A DNA stretch of 64,000 bases from NCBI RefSeq assembly GCF_030272615.1, contig NC_081406.1:213072997-213136996 (forward strand), read 5' to 3'. The notes beneath the pieces were generated by a model. It was not told where the DNA came from, ran no database searches, and saw only the letters and a list, made by a program, of their open reading frames with translations. This document shows positions 61,331-64,000 of this stretch, in pieces. How positions within the stretch are numbered: the stretch's first letter is position 1; each line of letters begins with the position of its first letter. The stretch is from Cryptomeria japonica. Lineage: Eukaryota > Streptophyta > Pinopsida > Cupressales > Cupressaceae. The translations under genes and the position numbers were made by a program.

Positions 61331-62774
61331 GAGTCTAGATAGGTTGAATAAGGGTATAATATGCTTTGAATGATCATATCATGATTAAAACCCATTGATT
61401 TGATAGGTTTTAGTTGATTGAAGCATTAAAAATGAAGTTTAAATTCAAAAATTGGATTTCCAACAGCTAGTTCCAGTTTTGGTGGGAATTAAGTTTTGGA
61501 GTTGTTTAAACATTTTAATCACTCTAATCAGTTGGGGATCGGTTGGAGTTGGTTGGGGAAGGACTTATAAAGTCTCTTATGTCATTTTTGTGTGGTTGGA
61601 TGATGTTGGTACGGACTTGTACGTACTGTTCCAGAAAAGCAATAAAAATCTCTTTATTTCCTATCAAATATTGTGTTATTCATGCTTTCTTTGCATTGAT
61701 CGGTTAAGGGGTCACCATTTCTGTACATTGGGGGTTTATATATTATTCCTTTCATGTTTTTGAGTTAATTTTGAAGTCTTGAAAGTTGCATATTTACATT
61801 TATTGCTGACTGTCCCAGGAAAACCAGGGATTTCTCACTAATTTGTGAGACTCCAAGCATGTGTGGATCCATCCTATGAATGTATAGGTCTGATTCTCAG
61901 AGGGTGGATTCCTAATGAAATGTAAAATAGTTTACTAACCCATGATTTATAGGAAGGAGTGAAGAGTGCAGGTGTACACCATGAAAGTTGCATGAAAGTT
62001 GAAGAAAAATGACTAAAAATGTGTGAAAATGAAGGCTAGAGTGTAGCAGCAAAGAATATGATTGAACAAGGGGGGTATTTTATGAATTTAAGTGTCTAGA
62101 CACACCATTTTTAATGTTTTTGAACTTTGGTTGAGCCTCAGAAGTGACTGGAGGTGGGATTTTGAGAAAGCCCTAGTTGGAAGGTTGATTTAGTGAGGTT
62201 TTTGGAGTTTGGGTATTTAGGAGTGCAACCAAAACTTAAAAACTGGAAAATATTTGGATTGAGACCATAAAAAGAGACTTTACAGAAGGGTTAAGTCTAA
62301 AAGTGAGTTTGGAAGGTACTTCCTTCACAAAAGTGACCTAATTAGCCCTCACGGTGACTAGGGACAACAATTTTTTGAATGATTTGTTCCAAAACAACCA
62401 TAGGAAATATTTTGGGTGTTGATAGAGGTTGATATTGGGTATCTAAATTATTCATAACATTGGTTTTTGTTTTGGGAAATGTGTGTGAAAAGAGCCAAAA
62501 ATAGTCCAGCGGGCTACTAGGAGACTAGGCCTAGTGAAGGGCTAGATTTGGGTTTTTGTATCAGTTGATAAGTTGAGGGTTTGAAAACCTTAGAGACATG
62601 TTATTTGAAGTTATTTGATGTGTGTGGAGGTGGAGGAAACACCTGATTAAGGTGAAGACAAGTTTTGAGCCTATTGAGGTACTTTGAGCATTTGAAACAC
62701 CATAGGAGTGTTGGGGTTTGGGTCCATATTCCACTTAAGTTACAAGTTTGCAACTAAATCCTCCATCCTCTGCA
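61123..62774 (+). repeat. 3' LTR of the gag-protease element
   Basis: 1652 bp. It aligns with 57339-58989 over its whole length with a few percent differences and ends CCATCCTCTGCA. Confidence 0.88.
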
Positions 62775-64000
62775 TCAATAAGAGTCTTCAGGTATTTCTA
62801 TGCAATCATCAGGGTCATACCTAGAATTCTCCTTATCAGCCTCAATTGTAGATGAATCCAAATCAACATTACTAGAGGGACACTCAGCAATGAGAGTCGT
62901 CACTTTTCTTAGTTTTGACCTAGAACCTTGAGATTTTGAGGGTTTAGGATCCCAAAATGTTTTTATCCATGGTTCTCCACTATCCTTCTTATCTTGTGAT
63001 ATAGACTCTGATAAAGTTACTTGACGAACACTGAATTTTCTATTAAACTCTTCTTCCTAAATGGGTTCACCTGGTTCTCTTAATGTTTTGGCAAGCTCAT
63101 AATCACTAGATGACTTATCTAAAACCCATTCCTATTCATTAGAGTCTGTGGAGTAGTTTTTTATCTTGTTGATCATTAGAGTTTGTGATTTGCAATGCCT
63201 ATATAGAATTACGAGTTCCTAATCGAAGAGGTATGAATCCAATTCCTTTTGAGCACCAGTTTTTTAATGTTAGCTCTAGTTGCAATGGTTCAATAATTTC
63301 TTTCTTTTGTAACCCAAGAGGACTCTTTCCATCATATCCAAAAAATTTCAAGAACTTGAATTCTTTGCCATACTTTTCATATGGTATTTGATGTGATCTT
63401 GTGTAGATTCCTTTTCATGTTCTTTGTAAAGCATTTTGTGGAGATCTTCTTCTTCCATCTCACCCCATCTGTAGAATATAGTGGGATCCCATTTTATGGT
63501 AATGGTGGATACTTTTTTAGAGGGATGTGGTTGTCCATAATCTTTAGGAGAATCCATTATTTGTTTTAAATAAATGGTTTGATTCAAAGTATATTCTCCC
63601 ATGCTATTGCCCTTGTATTTTCCTTTAAGCTCACCTTATTTTGATGTAGTAGGTTTTAATAATTCTGGATCCATATATGTTGATGATGGATTTGCTTCTC
63701 TATTAATTGGAATTACTATTTCTGAGACTGGTCACAGGTTATTACAATACATGAACGGATTAGGATTGCCTCTTATTGTTACTTTAACTCCATTGTAAGG
63801 GAATTTTATACATTGATGATATGTTGATGGTACTACTCTCATCTTAGGAATCCATGGACGTCACCAAAGTATGTTGTATGTGATATCTAAATCAAGGACT
63901 TGACAAACTACATCCCTCGTGAATATCCCAATTCTCAAAGGTAAGGTAACTATTCCCTTGGATGAGCATTCTTCGTCATCATATGCTTTAATGGTGATTG
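62775..64000 (-). pseudogene. Gypsy Tat-like protease and G-patch region, continuing beyond the window
   Basis: Minus strand, high to low: ITIKAYDDEECSSKGIVTLP, then DLDITYNIL and [20 protein letters not shown], the ILLGRPWIH protease end of Tat-type elements. Then comes SKKVSTITIKWDPTIFYRWG and, near 63350-63300, KFFGYDGKSPLGLQKKEIIE, a G-patch-like motif (GYDGKSPLGLQK) common after that protease. Farther down is decayed linker to 62775, where the gag-protease element breaks it. Gag and the upstream LTR lie outside the window. Confidence 0.75.

Larger units (their letters stand above)
57339..62774 (+). mobile_element. Gag-protease retroelement without RT (5436 bp)
   Basis: LTRs at 57339-58989 and 61123-62774 align end to end (TG(C/T)A(A/G)GAGCACCCAGG start, CT(A/G)CA end). 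A tRNA-iMet-like primer site follows the 5' LTR and a GGTGGGGAGTATGG tract precedes the 3' LTR. The 2133-bp interior encodes gypsy-type Gag and aspartic protease only. No matching 5-bp duplication is seen, so the left border may be complex. It splits the minus-strand gypsy element. Confidence 0.87.

Noticed and set aside
57668-61763. Two similar 103-residue proteins (57668 and 61452)
   Set aside because: Both are in equivalent positions of the two LTRs of the gag-protease element, hydrophobic, with no domain; chance frames in repeated DNA.

Overview
The window is vascular-plant nuclear DNA made almost entirely of LTR retrotransposons in several nested layers. No intact host gene is visible. 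Very long intergenic repeats, decayed Copia and Gypsy elements, a 12.5-kb non-coding element with 4.4-kb LTRs, and a plant-mobile-domain (PMD) pseudogene suggest a large plant genome. A conifer or other gymnosperm is a reasonable guess, but the sequence alone does not fix the species.

Layout. 1-4905: the 3' part of a retroelement (copy A) with a long second ORF (ORF2) of unknown function, then its LTR. 4906-8650: 5'-truncated Ty1/copia pol plus 3' LTR. 8651-~11690, minus strand: truncated copy D (Gag plus ORF2 N-terminus plus LTR). 11700-21103: PMD pseudogene, split by a complete retroelement (copy B, 13672-20202) flanked by a perfect ATATG duplication. 22013-39157: a minus-strand solo LTR with a perfect GAACA duplication. 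It is split by a full-length minus-strand copia (23134-37815), whose 3' LTR is split by copy C (23397-31302), whose ORF2 is split by a foreign LTR fragment (26739-~28074). 39890-40676: solo LTR related to those of copies B and C. 40677-64000: a minus-strand Ty3/gypsy Tat-like polyprotein in three pieces. It is split by a LARD-like element (44496-56984) and by a plus-strand gag-protease element (57339-62774).

The most unusual item is the family represented by copies A-D. Where it is complete it has LTRs, a tRNA-iMet primer site, a coiled-coil Gag with four CCHC knuckles, and ORF2 of about 1070 codons in place of protease, integrase, RT and RNase H. It therefore looks non-autonomous, probably moved in trans by copia elements with similar LTR ends, primer sites and purine tracts. 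Copies B and C share three in-frame stop codons at exactly aligned positions of ORF2.

Almost every gene here is disabled. Many disablements are TAG or TAA where the related codon is CAG or CAA, as expected from cytosine deamination in methylated repeats. Boundaries come from reading terminal motifs, target-site duplications and repeat alignment by eye. Divergence figures are rough.
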